Notes under the pieces: generated by a model
What the model saw: the letters and a program-made list of their open reading frames with translations, nothing else
What the model was told of the DNA's origin: nothing
Databases searched by the model: none
Shown: in pieces, positions 26,466-35,314 of the stretch
How the letters are laid out: the number at the start of each line of letters is the position of its first letter
How positions within the stretch are numbered: the stretch's first letter is position 1
From: Pseudothioglobus sp905182815
GTDB taxonomy: Bacteria > Pseudomonadota > Gammaproteobacteria > PS1 > Pseudothioglobaceae
Length of the DNA stretch: 64,000 nt
NCBI RefSeq assembly: GCF_048087625.1
Contig: NZ_CP159805.1
Span: forward strand, 558,001-622,000
Reading direction: 5' to 3'
Made by a program: the position numbers and the translations under genes

Positions 26466-27083
26466 TTAATTCAGATCGTCTAACTTAATCTGAATTAGTT
26501 GGGTAAGGCTTGAGTTAGCAGTAATATTTTCGATTGCAAGGCTATAGTATTTTTTAGCTTCTTCTTTGTTACTAAGATCTAAATAAATATCACCAGTGAG
26601 ATTGTAAAATAGACCAGAAAATCCTTCCCCAGCATCAACATCAAGAATTGTAAGTGCTTCATTATGTTCACCAAGCTGCAAGTGAAGTGAAGCTGATCTT
26701 AAAATGGCAGTTGAAGCTATAACAACATTTTCACGACTTATTAAAGGCTTTAGAGCATCAAGAGCAAGAGCATAATTACCAGCTTCAAATAAATATTTAG
26801 CCATTAAGAACGTTGCTTGATCAGCATAACTGCTTGAAGAGTGGTCCTTAATAAGCTTATCGTAAGCCCCAATATTAGTGGAATCTGAAGCATAACTTAA
26901 ATATAAAGTTCTAGCATTCAAAGCCTGATTATCTTGATAATCACCATATGAATTCCAGCCAAACACTCCTGCAAGACCAAGAACAGCTCCACCAATAATT
27001 TGCTTGCCGTTACTATTCCACCATTTTTTAATTTTGTCGACTTGCTCTTCTTCCGTGTCGCTAATTTCTATAAAATTTTTCAT
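26466..27083 (-). CDS. yfgM: YfgM-like ancillary SecYEG/chaperone protein
   Basis: 205 aa. A short cytoplasmic N-terminus (with EEEQVDKIKKWWNSNGK) is followed by one membrane helix (about residues 28-46). A periplasmic TPR-like domain then runs to the end. E. coli YfgM has the same layout and links the translocon to periplasmic chaperones. Position between hisS and der matches the E. coli order. It overlaps the hisS stop by four bases. Confidence 0.88.
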   Translation of the reverse strand: MKNFIEISDTEEEQVDKIKKWWNSNGKQIIGGAVLGLAGVFGWNSYGDYQDNQALNARTLYLSYASDSTNIGAYDKLIKDHSSSSYADQATFLMAKYLFEAGNYALALDALKPLISRENVVIASTAILRSASLHLQLGEHNEALTILDVDAGEGFSGLFYNLTGDIYLDLSNKEEAKKYYSLAIENITANSSLTQLIQIKLDDLN

Positions 27084-28345
27084 AATATCTCCTGAAGATG
27101 CTGAATGATACCCTCAAGCTCAATCGATTGCTGTACTCCTTGGCCTTTTAAGGGCTTAATACTCAACTGATTATTTGATAACTCCTCTTCTCCAAGAATT
27201 AAAGCAAAGTCAGCATTAGATTTATCTGCTTTTTTCATTTGGCTTTTCAAGCTCCCCATGCTTAAGTCATTACTAAGTGTGATGTTAGGGAGTGCCTGAA
27301 GAATTTTTTTGGACAGCTTCATTGACTCAATCTGCGCTTTATCACCTAGGGTAACAAAATAGAGTTGACATCTCTTGATAACAATCTGACTTTTTTTGTC
27401 TTGAATTAGAAGAGCTATTCTCTCTAAGCCCATTGCAAAGCCAATTGCTGGTGTAGGACTACCACCCATTTTTTCAACTAAACCATCATATCTCCCACCA
27501 CCACAAATAGTGCCTTGTGACCCTAAATCGTTTGAAATCCACTCAAATACAGTTTGATTGTAGTAGTCTAATCCCCTTACAAGTTTTGGGTTAACCTCAT
27601 AAGGAATATCTAGATTATCTAAATAGGTTTTTAAAATAGTAAAGTGCTCTTTAGATTCATCATCTAAATGATCAATCATTTTGGGGGCATTTGAAATTAA
27701 TAACTCAAGGTCTTTATTCTTACTATCCAAAATTCTTAAAGGATTTGTTTTTAATCGACGCAAACTATCTTCATCCAGTTGGCTTATATTTTCATTAAAA
27801 AAGGCTGTAAGAATATTTCTATAAGCAGATCGACTTTCTTTTGAACCTAGTGAATTAATTTCTAATCTTGCATTGATTCCAAGAGATTTCCAGAGTGAAT
27901 CTGTAATAGATATTAATTCAGCATCAATTTTGGCATCAGAAGCTCCAAAAACTTCTGCCCCTACTTGGTGGAATTGTCGGTATCTTCCCTTTTGAGGTCT
28001 TTCATGCCTAAACATTGGGCCATTATAAAAAACCTTTTGTATTCCTTCGCGCGGCAAATTATGCTCAATCATCATTCGAACTACGCTAGCTGTGCCTTCA
28101 GGCCTTAAAGTTAAAGAGTTACCATTATTGTCTTCCCATGTGTACATCTCTTTTTCTACAATGTCTGTAACTTCTCCAATTGCACGAGAAAAAGTTTCAG
28201 TACTTTCAACAATTGGAGTGCGGCAATATTTATAGCCGTAAGAGATAAGGAGATTACTAATAGTTTCATCCAAAGAACTCCAAAGGGTGGAGTCTGCTGG
28301 CAACAGATCATTCATTCCTCGAATGGCTTGGATTTTATTTGACAT
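27080..28345 (-). CDS. hisS: Histidyl-tRNA synthetase
   Basis: 421 aa class II synthetase of normal length. Motif 2 is FYNGPMFRHERPQKGRYRQFHQ. The histidine-binding sequences LVRGLDYYNQTVFEW and CGGGRYDGL follow, then motif 3 GFAMGLERI. The C-terminal anticodon-binding domain is complete. First gene of the hisS-yfgM-der unit. Confidence 0.98.
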   Translation of the reverse strand: MSNKIQAIRGMNDLLPADSTLWSSLDETISNLLISYGYKYCRTPIVESTETFSRAIGEVTDIVEKEMYTWEDNNGNSLTLRPEGTASVVRMMIEHNLPREGIQKVFYNGPMFRHERPQKGRYRQFHQVGAEVFGASDAKIDAELISITDSLWKSLGINARLEINSLGSKESRSAYRNILTAFFNENISQLDEDSLRRLKTNPLRILDSKNKDLELLISNAPKMIDHLDDESKEHFTILKTYLDNLDIPYEVNPKLVRGLDYYNQTVFEWISNDLGSQGTICGGGRYDGLVEKMGGSPTPAIGFAMGLERIALLIQDKKSQIVIKRCQLYFVTLGDKAQIESMKLSKKILQALPNITLSNDLSMGSLKSQMKKADKSNADFALILGEEELSNNQLSIKPLKGQGVQQSIELEGIIQHLQEIL

Positions 28346-28431
28346 CAGTAAACTTTAAATAATAATAATTCGTATTTTACCAATTAAATCTCATGGTGAG
28401 TTTAAGCAATAATTAAGTTCTATTTAAAATG

Positions 28432-29334
28432 CTATAAATTTTTAATTCCACTTGGGACATGACCAGTAGAAACATACTGAGATGCTGAGTCACAATGCTG
28501 CTGCTGATCATCAAAAAAAATATCTGCTCCAAACTCTCTTAGAAAGACACCTTTTTCAAGACCACCAAGAAAAAATGACTCATCTATGCGTATCCCCCAT
28601 TCTCTCATAGTGTGAATAACTCTTTTATGTGCTGGGGCCGATCTTGCAGTAACTAATGCAGTTCTTATAGGATTATTTTCTTCAGGAAATGTTGATTGAA
28701 TTTTTTGTAAAGAGACCAGAAAAGATTTAAATGGACCAGCTTTTAATTTAATTTTTTCAGACAGGACTTCATTTTCATGAAAAGCTTCAAGACCCTTCTC
28801 TTGAAATATTTTTTCAGATTCATCCGAAAAAATAACTGCATCCCCGTCAAAGGCAATTCTGAGTTGTGAGGGATGACTATGGTTTGATTTTGACTCAATA
28901 ATTGATGCAGCTGCATAGCCTGACTTTAAAGCTTTTTGAACATCATTATAGTTACTAGACAGAAACAAGTCCGCTTCAAAGGCACCAACAAAAGGGTGGG
29001 TACTTTCACCACGAGTAAACGCTGCTCTTGAAATATTTAAACCATAATGCTCGATTGAGTTAAAAATTCTTAGGCCTGTATCAGCACTATTTCTTGAAAG
29101 TAAGATGACATCAATTGGCGTTGTTTTACTATTTAATTTAAGTAATTTTTTAACCAAAGTAAACCCTACGCCTGGTTCAAGAACTACTTGCTCATTTTCT
29201 TGTTGGTGTTTTGCGTATGCCTTGATGCCTTCATTTTTAAAAATTTGGTGTGAGTAATCAAGATTAAACAATGCCCTTGAGGAGATTGCAATGACTAATT
29301 TCGTGCTTTCAGTTTTTATTTGCTTTTTGACCAT
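28432..29334 (-). CDS. Cytosolic 5'-nucleotidase (NT5C1-like family)
   Basis: 300 aa. Motifs resemble the 5'-nucleotidase family related to animal cytosolic 5'-nucleotidase I: AISSRALFNLDYSH near the N-terminus, LLSRNSADTGLRIFNS, LRIAFDGDAVIFSDESE (HAD-like Asp motif) and FFLGGLEKGVFL. It should dephosphorylate nucleoside monophosphates. It overlaps the end of the DUF1249 gene by 19 bases and is transcribed with the cpdA-DUF1249 pair. Confidence 0.82.
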   Translation of the reverse strand: MVKKQIKTESTKLVIAISSRALFNLDYSHQIFKNEGIKAYAKHQQENEQVVLEPGVGFTLVKKLLKLNSKTTPIDVILLSRNSADTGLRIFNSIEHYGLNISRAAFTRGESTHPFVGAFEADLFLSSNYNDVQKALKSGYAAASIIESKSNHSHPSQLRIAFDGDAVIFSDESEKIFQEKGLEAFHENEVLSEKIKLKAGPFKSFLVSLQKIQSTFPEENNPIRTALVTARSAPAHKRVIHTMREWGIRIDESFFLGGLEKGVFLREFGADIFFDDQQQHCDSASQYVSTGHVPSGIKNL

Positions 29335-29786
29335 TCAGCACCATTGTACCTTTCCAAACAATAATCTAGCCACCTTAGCATGAAGAGATTAAGCTCTAAT
29401 TGAAAGGCTAAATCACTACAGTCAGTAATTAAAGGATGAGAGTCATTAATTCTTGTTTCTTTGCAGATTGAGGTAACCTCTAAAAGTCTTGCATCAAAAT
29501 AAATTTTGAAACAAATATCTGGCCGGTTAATAATTACCTCTTGAGACTTAATCTTGTGAGTTAAAGTATATGTACCAGTATACGGGGCCTTATCATGACA
29601 AAGTAAAAACAGGTAATTAGATGGTTTTTTTATTCCAACAAAGTCATCCTTAATAGAAGGTAGAAGAGGTATAAGTCTAGAAATTTTTTTAAAGTTAAGT
29701 TCAAAAATGTCAGATATATTTGAGTAAGTTACTTTTTTTTGGTTATAAATTAATTTATTTAGTATTTGATCGTTTGTCATAGCCAC
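29316..29786 (-). CDS. DUF1249 (YqiB-like) protein
   Basis: 156 aa soluble protein. Conserved features include YTLTHKI, RPDICFKIYFDARLLEVTS and the C-terminal FMLRWLDYCLE, matching YqiB/DUF1249, a family with no assigned activity. It overlaps cpdA by 10 bases. The yqiB-cpdA pairing is the same as in E. coli (nudF-yqiB-cpdA) and supports a gammaproteobacterial origin. Confidence 0.85.
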   Translation of the reverse strand: MAMTNDQILNKLIYNQKKVTYSNISDIFELNFKKISRLIPLLPSIKDDFVGIKKPSNYLFLLCHDKAPYTGTYTLTHKIKSQEVIINRPDICFKIYFDARLLEVTSICKETRINDSHPLITDCSDLAFQLELNLFMLRWLDYCLERYNGAEWSKSK

Positions 29787-30478
29787 ACTGTCTCACAATT
29801 AATCTCACCTTTATCACTCAAATTGAAGTGGTTATAGCCAATCATTTCAGGACCATTAAATTGAAGAGTAGTCGATGGACATGAAAAGAGTTTTACATTA
29901 TTCCTATTAAATTCAGAGCTTTGATGAGCGTGACCCCATATAACTGCCTTAATTTTACTAAACTTATCTATAGTATGAAAAAAATCATCTGAATTTTCTA
30001 AGGATTTTTTATCATCCCAATCACTTTCCATAGAAATTGGTGGATGATGAAGGCAAAGAACAATAAATTTTTTAGTTGAAGATAAAATTTTTTTAGTTAG
30101 TAATTTAAGTTTTGCTTTATTTAAAAAACCACTAGTTTTATTTTCTTGAACAGAATCTATAGAAATTATTTCCCAATCAGCAATTGTTAGTTTTGGTAAA
30201 TAATGCTCACTAAATACTGAGGATAAATTTAATTTATTATCATGATTTCCTGGGAGAATAAATAGATTATCACTGATTGGCTGGATTATGTCTTTAAGTG
30301 TTGAGTAGGAAGAGGCAGTTCCATTATGAGCCAAGTCACCACTAATAATTAGTGCGTTATAATTTCTTTTAGAAATACTTTTGACTATAGTGCTAAGATT
30401 TTTTTGAGAGTCAGTACCCCATACATTTTTTTCATCATCTATGTGACAATCACTGATTTGAATAAAGGAGTAGTTCAT
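29777..30478 (-). CDS. cpdA: CpdA-like 3',5'-cyclic AMP phosphodiesterase
   Basis: 233 aa metallophosphoesterase. The di-metal site motifs are in order: ISDCHID (D-x-H), SGDLAHNG (G-D), LPGNHD (G-N-H-D/E), CLHHPP and WGHAHQ (G-H-x-H). E. coli CpdA is about 275 aa, so this one is compact. It probably hydrolyses cAMP, but the family includes other cyclic nucleotide and phosphoester substrates. It lies 34 bases after dnaB. Confidence 0.85.
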   Translation of the reverse strand: MNYSFIQISDCHIDDEKNVWGTDSQKNLSTIVKSISKRNYNALIISGDLAHNGTASSYSTLKDIIQPISDNLFILPGNHDNKLNLSSVFSEHYLPKLTIADWEIISIDSVQENKTSGFLNKAKLKLLTKKILSSTKKFIVLCLHHPPISMESDWDDKKSLENSDDFFHTIDKFSKIKAVIWGHAHQSSEFNRNNVKLFSCPSTTLQFNGPEMIGYNHFNLSDKGEINCETVWL

Positions 30479-30511
30479 GGAATCTAGTTTGAAAGGTTTT
30501 TTAAAGATGCT

Positions 30512-31954
30512 TTAGAAGTCGCCTTGATCAAAATTTGTCATATTTTTAACATAGGATGCGTCCATTTGATCATCACTTACACCCTGAAATCTATCTTCAA
30601 AAGCTAAATCTTCAAATTTAGAATACTGTCCTACAAAAGCTAGTTTTATATTACCAGTCGCACCATTTCTATGCTTCGCTATTCTTAAGTCAGCCTTTCC
30701 CACTTCTTCTGGATTAGTATAAGCATCATCATGATAAACTTCATCACGATATATAAATCCAATAATATCAGCATCTTGCTCAATGGAGCCAGATTCACGT
30801 AAATCAGCCATTTGAGGTATTCTTCCTTTACCAGTTTTTGTGCGCGACTCTACACCTCGATTAAGCTGAGAGAGTGCAATCACTGGAACATTAATTTCTT
30901 TAGCAAGTGCTTTTAATGAGCGTGAAATTTCTGAGATTTCTTGAACTCTATTTTCTGATTTTCCATGAACAGTCATTAATTGTAAGTAATCTATCATGAT
31001 CAAGCCAAGGTCAGGATATTTTCTTTTGAGTCTTCTACATTTTGCGCGAATTTCAGTTGGCGTGATTGAAGGCGTTTCATCAATCAAAATTGTATTCTCT
31101 TCAAAGGCCCTTACTGCATGATTAAAGCTATTCCAATCAATTTCAGACATATCACCATCGCGTAACTTACTTGAGTCTATTCGTCCAAAAGATGAAATCA
31201 TCCTTATTACTAATTGTTCCATCGGCATCTCAAGACTAAAAACCGCTACAGGCGTTGAATTATGAATAGCTACATGCTCTACAATATTCATTGATAATGC
31301 TGTTTTGCCCATACTTGGCCTTCCTGCAATAATAATAAGATCACCATTTTGAAGTCCTGATGTTAATTTGTCTAATTCAGAAAAACCCGTCTCAGTTCCC
31401 TTAAAGCCTTTCTTTTCTTGCATTTCATGAACGCGATTAACCACATCTTTAATAATATCTTTTACATTTGTAATTTCTTGTTTGTTACGACTTACCTGCT
31501 CTGCAATTTCAAAGATTTTTCTTTCAGATAAATCTAGTAAATTGTTTACTTCGATATCTTTTGGATGGAAGGCAGTATCAGCCAGCTCTCTTCCAATCTT
31601 GATTAATTGTCTAAAGATTGAAAGCTCTCTTACATGCTTAGCATAAGCATCAATGTTTGAAACGCTTGGCGTGTTTTCTGCAATTTGAGCTAGATAAGCA
31701 AAACCTCCAATAGATTCTTCATCATGTGTCTTAATAACCTGCTCTTTAACGGTAAGAATGTCTGCGGGTTTGTCATGCTCAAGAAGGATGACTATTGCGT
31801 CATAGATGATGCGATGAGAGGCTTGATAGAAGTCATCGGAGCTAATTATGTTAACTACATTGTCCCAAGAATCATTATGCAATAAAAGACCACCCAGAAC
31901 TGATTGCTCAGAGTCAATTGAATTTGGCGGTATTTTTGGGTTTTCAATATCCAT
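30512..31954 (-). CDS. dnaB: Replicative DNA helicase DnaB
   Basis: 480 aa. The N-terminal primase-interaction domain (IDSEQSVLGGLLL) is joined to a RecA-like helicase domain: Walker A AGRPSMGKTAL, Walker B GLIMIDYLQLM, sensor ALSQLNRGVE and ADLRESGSIEQDAD. It hexamerises at the replication fork. No intein is present. A terminator lies between it and rplI upstream. Confidence 0.98.
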   Translation of the reverse strand: MDIENPKIPPNSIDSEQSVLGGLLLHNDSWDNVVNIISSDDFYQASHRIIYDAIVILLEHDKPADILTVKEQVIKTHDEESIGGFAYLAQIAENTPSVSNIDAYAKHVRELSIFRQLIKIGRELADTAFHPKDIEVNNLLDLSERKIFEIAEQVSRNKQEITNVKDIIKDVVNRVHEMQEKKGFKGTETGFSELDKLTSGLQNGDLIIIAGRPSMGKTALSMNIVEHVAIHNSTPVAVFSLEMPMEQLVIRMISSFGRIDSSKLRDGDMSEIDWNSFNHAVRAFEENTILIDETPSITPTEIRAKCRRLKRKYPDLGLIMIDYLQLMTVHGKSENRVQEISEISRSLKALAKEINVPVIALSQLNRGVESRTKTGKGRIPQMADLRESGSIEQDADIIGFIYRDEVYHDDAYTNPEEVGKADLRIAKHRNGATGNIKLAFVGQYSKFEDLAFEDRFQGVSDDQMDASYVKNMTNFDQGDF

Positions 31955-31973
31955 TAGCGCAGTTTAGAAAAAT

Positions 31974-31998
31974 AAAAAGCCCTCAAAAAGGGCTTTTT
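31974..31998 (-). terminator. Intrinsic terminator between rplI and dnaB
   Basis: AAAAAGCCCT (31974-31983) and AGGGCTTTTT (31989-31998) form a 10-base-pair hairpin with a five-base loop. On the minus strand it ends in a U-rich run and lies 32 bases after the rplI stop. It should end most rpsF-rpsR-rplI transcripts. The 20 bases left before dnaB leave little room for a separate promoter, so partial readthrough may feed dnaB. Confidence 0.85.
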
Positions 31999-32029
31999 AT
32001 TTTAACTTACTTATGTGATTTGAATTAAC

Positions 32030-32485
32030 TTATTCTGATTCGGTCGCAGCGATAACTATTACTTTAACTGTTACAACAACTTCTGCATAAAGAGAAACTG
32101 TAACTTCATATTCACCTATATTTCTTATGGCTTCAGGCATATTAATGTCTCTTTTTTCAACCTCAAAGCCTTGTGCAAGAAGATTTTCAGCAATATCGGC
32201 CGGACTAACAGAGCCGTAAAGTTTTCCTTCTTCACCTGCATTCGCTGTAATTGTACATACAACATCTGACATGGCAGTTTCTTTTGATTGAGCATCTGTC
32301 ATTGCTGCAAGTTCTTTAGCTTCAAGATCTGCACGTATTGTTTCAAAAGTAGCCATATTAGCTTTATTTGCTGGCTTAGCTTTTCCCTGAGGAATTAAAT
32401 AGTTTCGGGCATATCCAGACTTAACGTTTGCAATATCACCAAGGCTACCTAATTTTTCATTTTTTTCTAATAAAATTACTTTCAT
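32030..32485 (-). CDS. rplI: 50S ribosomal protein L9
   Basis: 151 aa. N-terminal L9 signature: MKVILLEKNEKLGSLGDI then VKSGYARNYLIPQGKA. The central helix and C-terminal domain (EEGKLYGSVSPADIA) are intact. Binds 23S rRNA. Last ribosomal gene of the rpsF-rpsR-rplI unit, nine bases after rpsR. Confidence 0.97.
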   Translation of the reverse strand: MKVILLEKNEKLGSLGDIANVKSGYARNYLIPQGKAKPANKANMATFETIRADLEAKELAAMTDAQSKETAMSDVVCTITANAGEEGKLYGSVSPADIAENLLAQGFEVEKRDINMPEAIRNIGEYEVTVSLYAEVVVTVKVIVIAATESE

Positions 32486-32493
32486 AAGGCCTC

Positions 32494-32751
32494 CTATTTT
32501 TTGTGTTTATCAGTGTATGGAATTAACGCCAAGAATCTAGCTCGTTTAATTGCAGTAGTAAGCTGTCTTTGGAATCTAGCGGTTGTGCCAGTTATTCTTG
32601 ATGGAGTTATTTTTCCACTCTCGTCAATGTTTCTTAGTAAAGTTTCAACATCTTTATAATCGATTTCCTTAACACCAGCTTTTGTAAAACGACAAAAACG
32701 GTTGATAGGGATTTGAAATTTACGTCTTTTAGTTACTTGTTTTTTAGCCAT
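32494..32751 (-). CDS. rpsR: 30S ribosomal protein S18
   Basis: 85 aa. CRFTKAGVKEIDYKDVETL and RITGTTARFQRQLTTAIKRAR are the S18 signature. It binds S6 and 16S rRNA in the platform. It is nine bases after rpsF; priB, which lies between them in E. coli, is missing. Confidence 0.97.
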   Translation of the reverse strand: MAKKQVTKRRKFQIPINRFCRFTKAGVKEIDYKDVETLLRNIDESGKITPSRITGTTARFQRQLTTAIKRARFLALIPYTDKHKK

Positions 32752-32760
32752 TACAATCTC

Positions 32761-33138
32761 CTATTTCTTGTCAGCAACACGATCTTTGGTTTTGTCTTTA
32801 CCATGATCTTTATCTTTGTCAGATTCTGTAACCATAACTGATGGTTCAGTGATAGCCTCTTTTTTAGAAATTATTAAGTTTCTAAGAATAGCATCATTGA
32901 ATCGGAAGTTATAGTTCAATTTATCGAGAGTATCTTTGTCACACTCAATATTCATCATTAAATAATGTGCTTTATAGATTTTATCGATTGGGTAGGCGAG
33001 GTGTTTACGACCCCAGTCTTCATCTCTGTGAACCATGCCACCACCTGAAGTGATTAGTTCTTTGTATTTTTCAATCATTGTCGTTACCTGAGAGCTTTGA
33101 TCAGGATGGACAATGAGGGTTATTTCATAATGTCTCAT
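32761..33138 (-). CDS. rpsF: 30S ribosomal protein S6
   Basis: 125 aa. The S6 fold is shown by MRHYEITLIVHPDQS, WGRKHLAYPIDK and AHYLMMNIE. A charged Lys/Asp-rich tail extends past residue 105 (many K-D repeats), where E. coli S6 carries added glutamates. First gene of the unit, preceded by a short leader with a hairpin and U-run. Confidence 0.97.
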   Translation of the reverse strand: MRHYEITLIVHPDQSSQVTTMIEKYKELITSGGGMVHRDEDWGRKHLAYPIDKIYKAHYLMMNIECDKDTLDKLNYNFRFNDAILRNLIISKKEAITEPSVMVTESDKDKDHGKDKTKDRVADKK

Positions 33139-33156
33139 TACATCTCCTTATGGGTT

Positions 33157-33190
33157 AAAAAAAGCTTGCCAACGTAAGCTGATCAAGCAA
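33157..33190 (-). promoter_or_regulatory. rpsF leader hairpin with U-tract
   Basis: On the minus strand AGCTT (33080-33076) can pair with AAGCT (33067-33063 in the local 33xxx numbering, i.e. 33176-33180 with 33163-33167), or alternatively GCTTG with CAAGC. Seven U residues follow (33163-33157), 18 bases before the rpsF start. rpsF leaders in other bacteria are bound by the S6:S18 complex as autoregulation. This could be a short version of that site or an attenuator. Confidence 0.45.
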
Positions 33191-33202
33191 GGAAGGGAGT
33201 AT

Positions 33203-33230
33203 TTTATACTACTTAATCTATATTTATCAA
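33203..33230 (-). promoter_or_regulatory. Sigma-70-type promoter for rpsF operon
   Basis: Minus-strand TTGATA (33230-33225) and TATAAA (33208-33203) are spaced by 16 bases, a good -35/-10 pair. Transcription would begin near 33196 and give a leader of about 58 bases that contains the hairpin at 33157-33190. Confidence 0.65.
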
Positions 33231-33305
33231 TTATTTGTTGTTGTTATCGTATTATGTAGGCATTGAGATGAACTGTTTAAAATAACTCTATTTATATTTG
33301 ACTAT

Positions 33306-33983
33306 ATGGAAACTAAACTGGAAGTTTGCATTGATAATTTAGCTGGTTTAGAGGCCTGTATTCAGGGCAATGCCGATAGAATAGAGCTATGTAGCTCTCT
33401 AATTCATGGCGGACTAACTCCAGAAGCTAATTTAATGAAGCATGCTTCAAATGCTGAAATTCCTGTGCGTGTTATGGTTCGCCCAAAACGTGGTAATTTT
33501 CATTATTCATCCATAGATTTAAGACAAATGAAAAATGATATTGATATGGCTCGTTCTTTTGGCTTTGAAGGTGTTGTTTTTGGGGCTACGTTAGTCAATG
33601 GGGAGATTGACCAAACTTTTCTAGAGAAGCTTATCAAGCATGCCTTTGGATTAAAAAAGACTTTACATAGGGCTATTGATACAGTAGCTAATCCAGTCGC
33701 AGCAGTAAACATTGCTACTAATTTAGCTTTTGATTGTATTCTATCCTCAGGAGGTTTTAAAACGGCTAATGAAGGTCTATCAGTCCTCAATGATATGCAC
33801 ATAAGAGCTCTGGGTAAAATCGAAATTATGCCTGGCTCTGGTGTTAATCCAAAAAACGCTCACAAGATTGCTAAGAGCTCTAACTTTAAGTGGCTTCATT
33901 CTTCTTGCTCGAGCTTACTTGAAAATAGTGCGTTTACTGACGCTAATAAAATTATAAGTATAAAAAATGAAACCAATTACTAG
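33306..33983 (+). CDS. cutC: CutC family protein
   Basis: 225 aa TIM-barrel protein. EVCIDNLAGLEACIQGNADRI, ELCSSLIHGGLTP and VRVMVRPKRGNFHYS match CutC. It was historically linked to copper handling; its true reaction is unsettled. It is divergent from rpsF and overlaps the next gene by 17 bases, so they are translated from one message. Confidence 0.92.
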   Translation: METKLEVCIDNLAGLEACIQGNADRIELCSSLIHGGLTPEANLMKHASNAEIPVRVMVRPKRGNFHYSSIDLRQMKNDIDMARSFGFEGVVFGATLVNGEIDQTFLEKLIKHAFGLKKTLHRAIDTVANPVAAVNIATNLAFDCILSSGGFKTANEGLSVLNDMHIRALGKIEIMPGSGVNPKNAHKIAKSSNFKWLHSSCSSLLENSAFTDANKIISIKNETNY

Positions 33984-34632
33984 TTCATGGATTAAACGAA
34001 TACTTTTATTGTGTTTGGTCATTTTTATTTCGTATACTTTGTATTTAAATAGTTTAGTTAAGGCTGAATTTTCTTCAGATATAGAATCAATAGAGGATGT
34101 AATTCAAGCTCAGTATTCTTTTGATGATTATCCTAAAGACTTGGTTAATATGCTTTTATTGGTTGAGGATCAATCATTTTTTAATCATCACGGTGTTGAC
34201 TTTAAGGAAATATTAAGAGTTTTATACGGGTATTTATTCGATGAAAAAGAGCTTAGAGGTGCAAGTACAATAACCCAACAGCTGATAAAAAATTCACTAC
34301 TCTCAAGAGACCAAACATTAACAAGAAAAACTAAAGAGTCTTTGATGGCAATCTTATTAGAGCTCTCATATGACAAAAAATTCATTCTTGAAAGATATAT
34401 GAATACTGTATATTTAGCCCAACAAGGCTCCACTGCTTTTCATGGCTTTGCTAGTGGAAGCTTGCACTATTTTAACAAAGATATAAGTAGCTTAAATTTA
34501 AAGGAAATGGCAACGCTTGTTGCCTTATTAAAAGGCCCTTCTTATTACAATCCTGCGAATTTTCCTGATCGCCTTAAAAAGCGTGTTGAAATGATTTTGT
34601 CCATGCATAAAAACTATAAAAAAATAATTTGA
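33967..34632 (+). CDS. Stand-alone GT51 peptidoglycan glycosyltransferase
   Basis: 221 aa. One N-terminal membrane anchor (about residues 8-28) is followed by a GT51 transglycosylase domain. VEDQSFFNHHGVD carries the catalytic Glu, GASTITQQLIKN and ELSYDKKFILERYMNTVYL are further family motifs, and the second Glu lies in the latter. No transpeptidase domain follows, so it is monofunctional, like MtgA. It overlaps cutC at the start and tsaB by four bases at the end. Polymerises lipid II on the periplasmic side. Confidence 0.88.
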   Translation: MKPITSSWIKRILLLCLVIFISYTLYLNSLVKAEFSSDIESIEDVIQAQYSFDDYPKDLVNMLLLVEDQSFFNHHGVDFKEILRVLYGYLFDEKELRGASTITQQLIKNSLLSRDQTLTRKTKESLMAILLELSYDKKFILERYMNTVYLAQQGSTAFHGFASGSLHYFNKDISSLNLKEMATLVALLKGPSYYNPANFPDRLKKRVEMILSMHKNYKKII

Positions 34633-35288
34633 TGAATATACTTGCTATAGATACTTGCACTGAGGTGGCATCGGTCACATTATATTCTTCTGGAGTAAGG
34701 ATCAGTAGAGTCCTAACAAACGTTGAAAAAAGTTCTGGACACATCCTGAAACTCTGTGACGAAGTTTTTCATGAATCAGGAAGACAATTAAAAGAAATCG
34801 ATTTAATTGCATATTCAAAAGGTCCAGGTGCTTTTACAGGCGTGAGAATGTGTATTGGCGTTGTGCAGGGGCTTTCGCTTTCTTGCAGTATTCCTACCAT
34901 TGGTTTTTCAACACTTGAATTATTAGGATTTAGGGCATCTAAAATACTTAAAAAAGAGAAAATTGCCATTGCGCTTGATGCTCGTATGGGAGAGGTTTAC
35001 TGGGCAGTTTATGATCATGGTGCTATTAATAAAATGAAAATTTGTGGCCCTGAAGATGTTGATTGCTTAGGAGATGATTTTGTGGGGGTAGGGACAGGAT
35101 GGGCAGTTCATTATGATCAATTACATACAGCCTCTAATGTTGAGGTAACTGACCTTACTATATGCCCCGAGGCATCCGAATTGGTAGATTTGTCGATTCA
35201 TGCAATTGAGTCGGGTCAAAACCCAACATTTGAACTCCCACAACCAATATATTTACGAAACAACGTCGCTCAAAAATCATTAAAATAA
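34629..35288 (+). CDS. tsaB: tRNA t6A modification protein TsaB
   Basis: 219 aa ASKHA-fold protein that pairs with TsaD to make N6-threonylcarbamoyladenosine at tRNA position 37. ILAIDTCTEVASVTLYS at the N-terminus and SKGPGAFTGVRMCIGVVQGLS are diagnostic. TsaC, TsaD and TsaE are elsewhere. It overlaps the GT51 gene by four bases and is followed by ccmC after 26 bases. Confidence 0.94.
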   Translation: MMNILAIDTCTEVASVTLYSSGVRISRVLTNVEKSSGHILKLCDEVFHESGRQLKEIDLIAYSKGPGAFTGVRMCIGVVQGLSLSCSIPTIGFSTLELLGFRASKILKKEKIAIALDARMGEVYWAVYDHGAINKMKICGPEDVDCLGDDFVGVGTGWAVHYDQLHTASNVEVTDLTICPEASELVDLSIHAIESGQNPTFELPQPIYLRNNVAQKSLK

Positions 35289-35314
35289 AATCTTTTTTTT
35301 AGCTTTTTTTAGTT

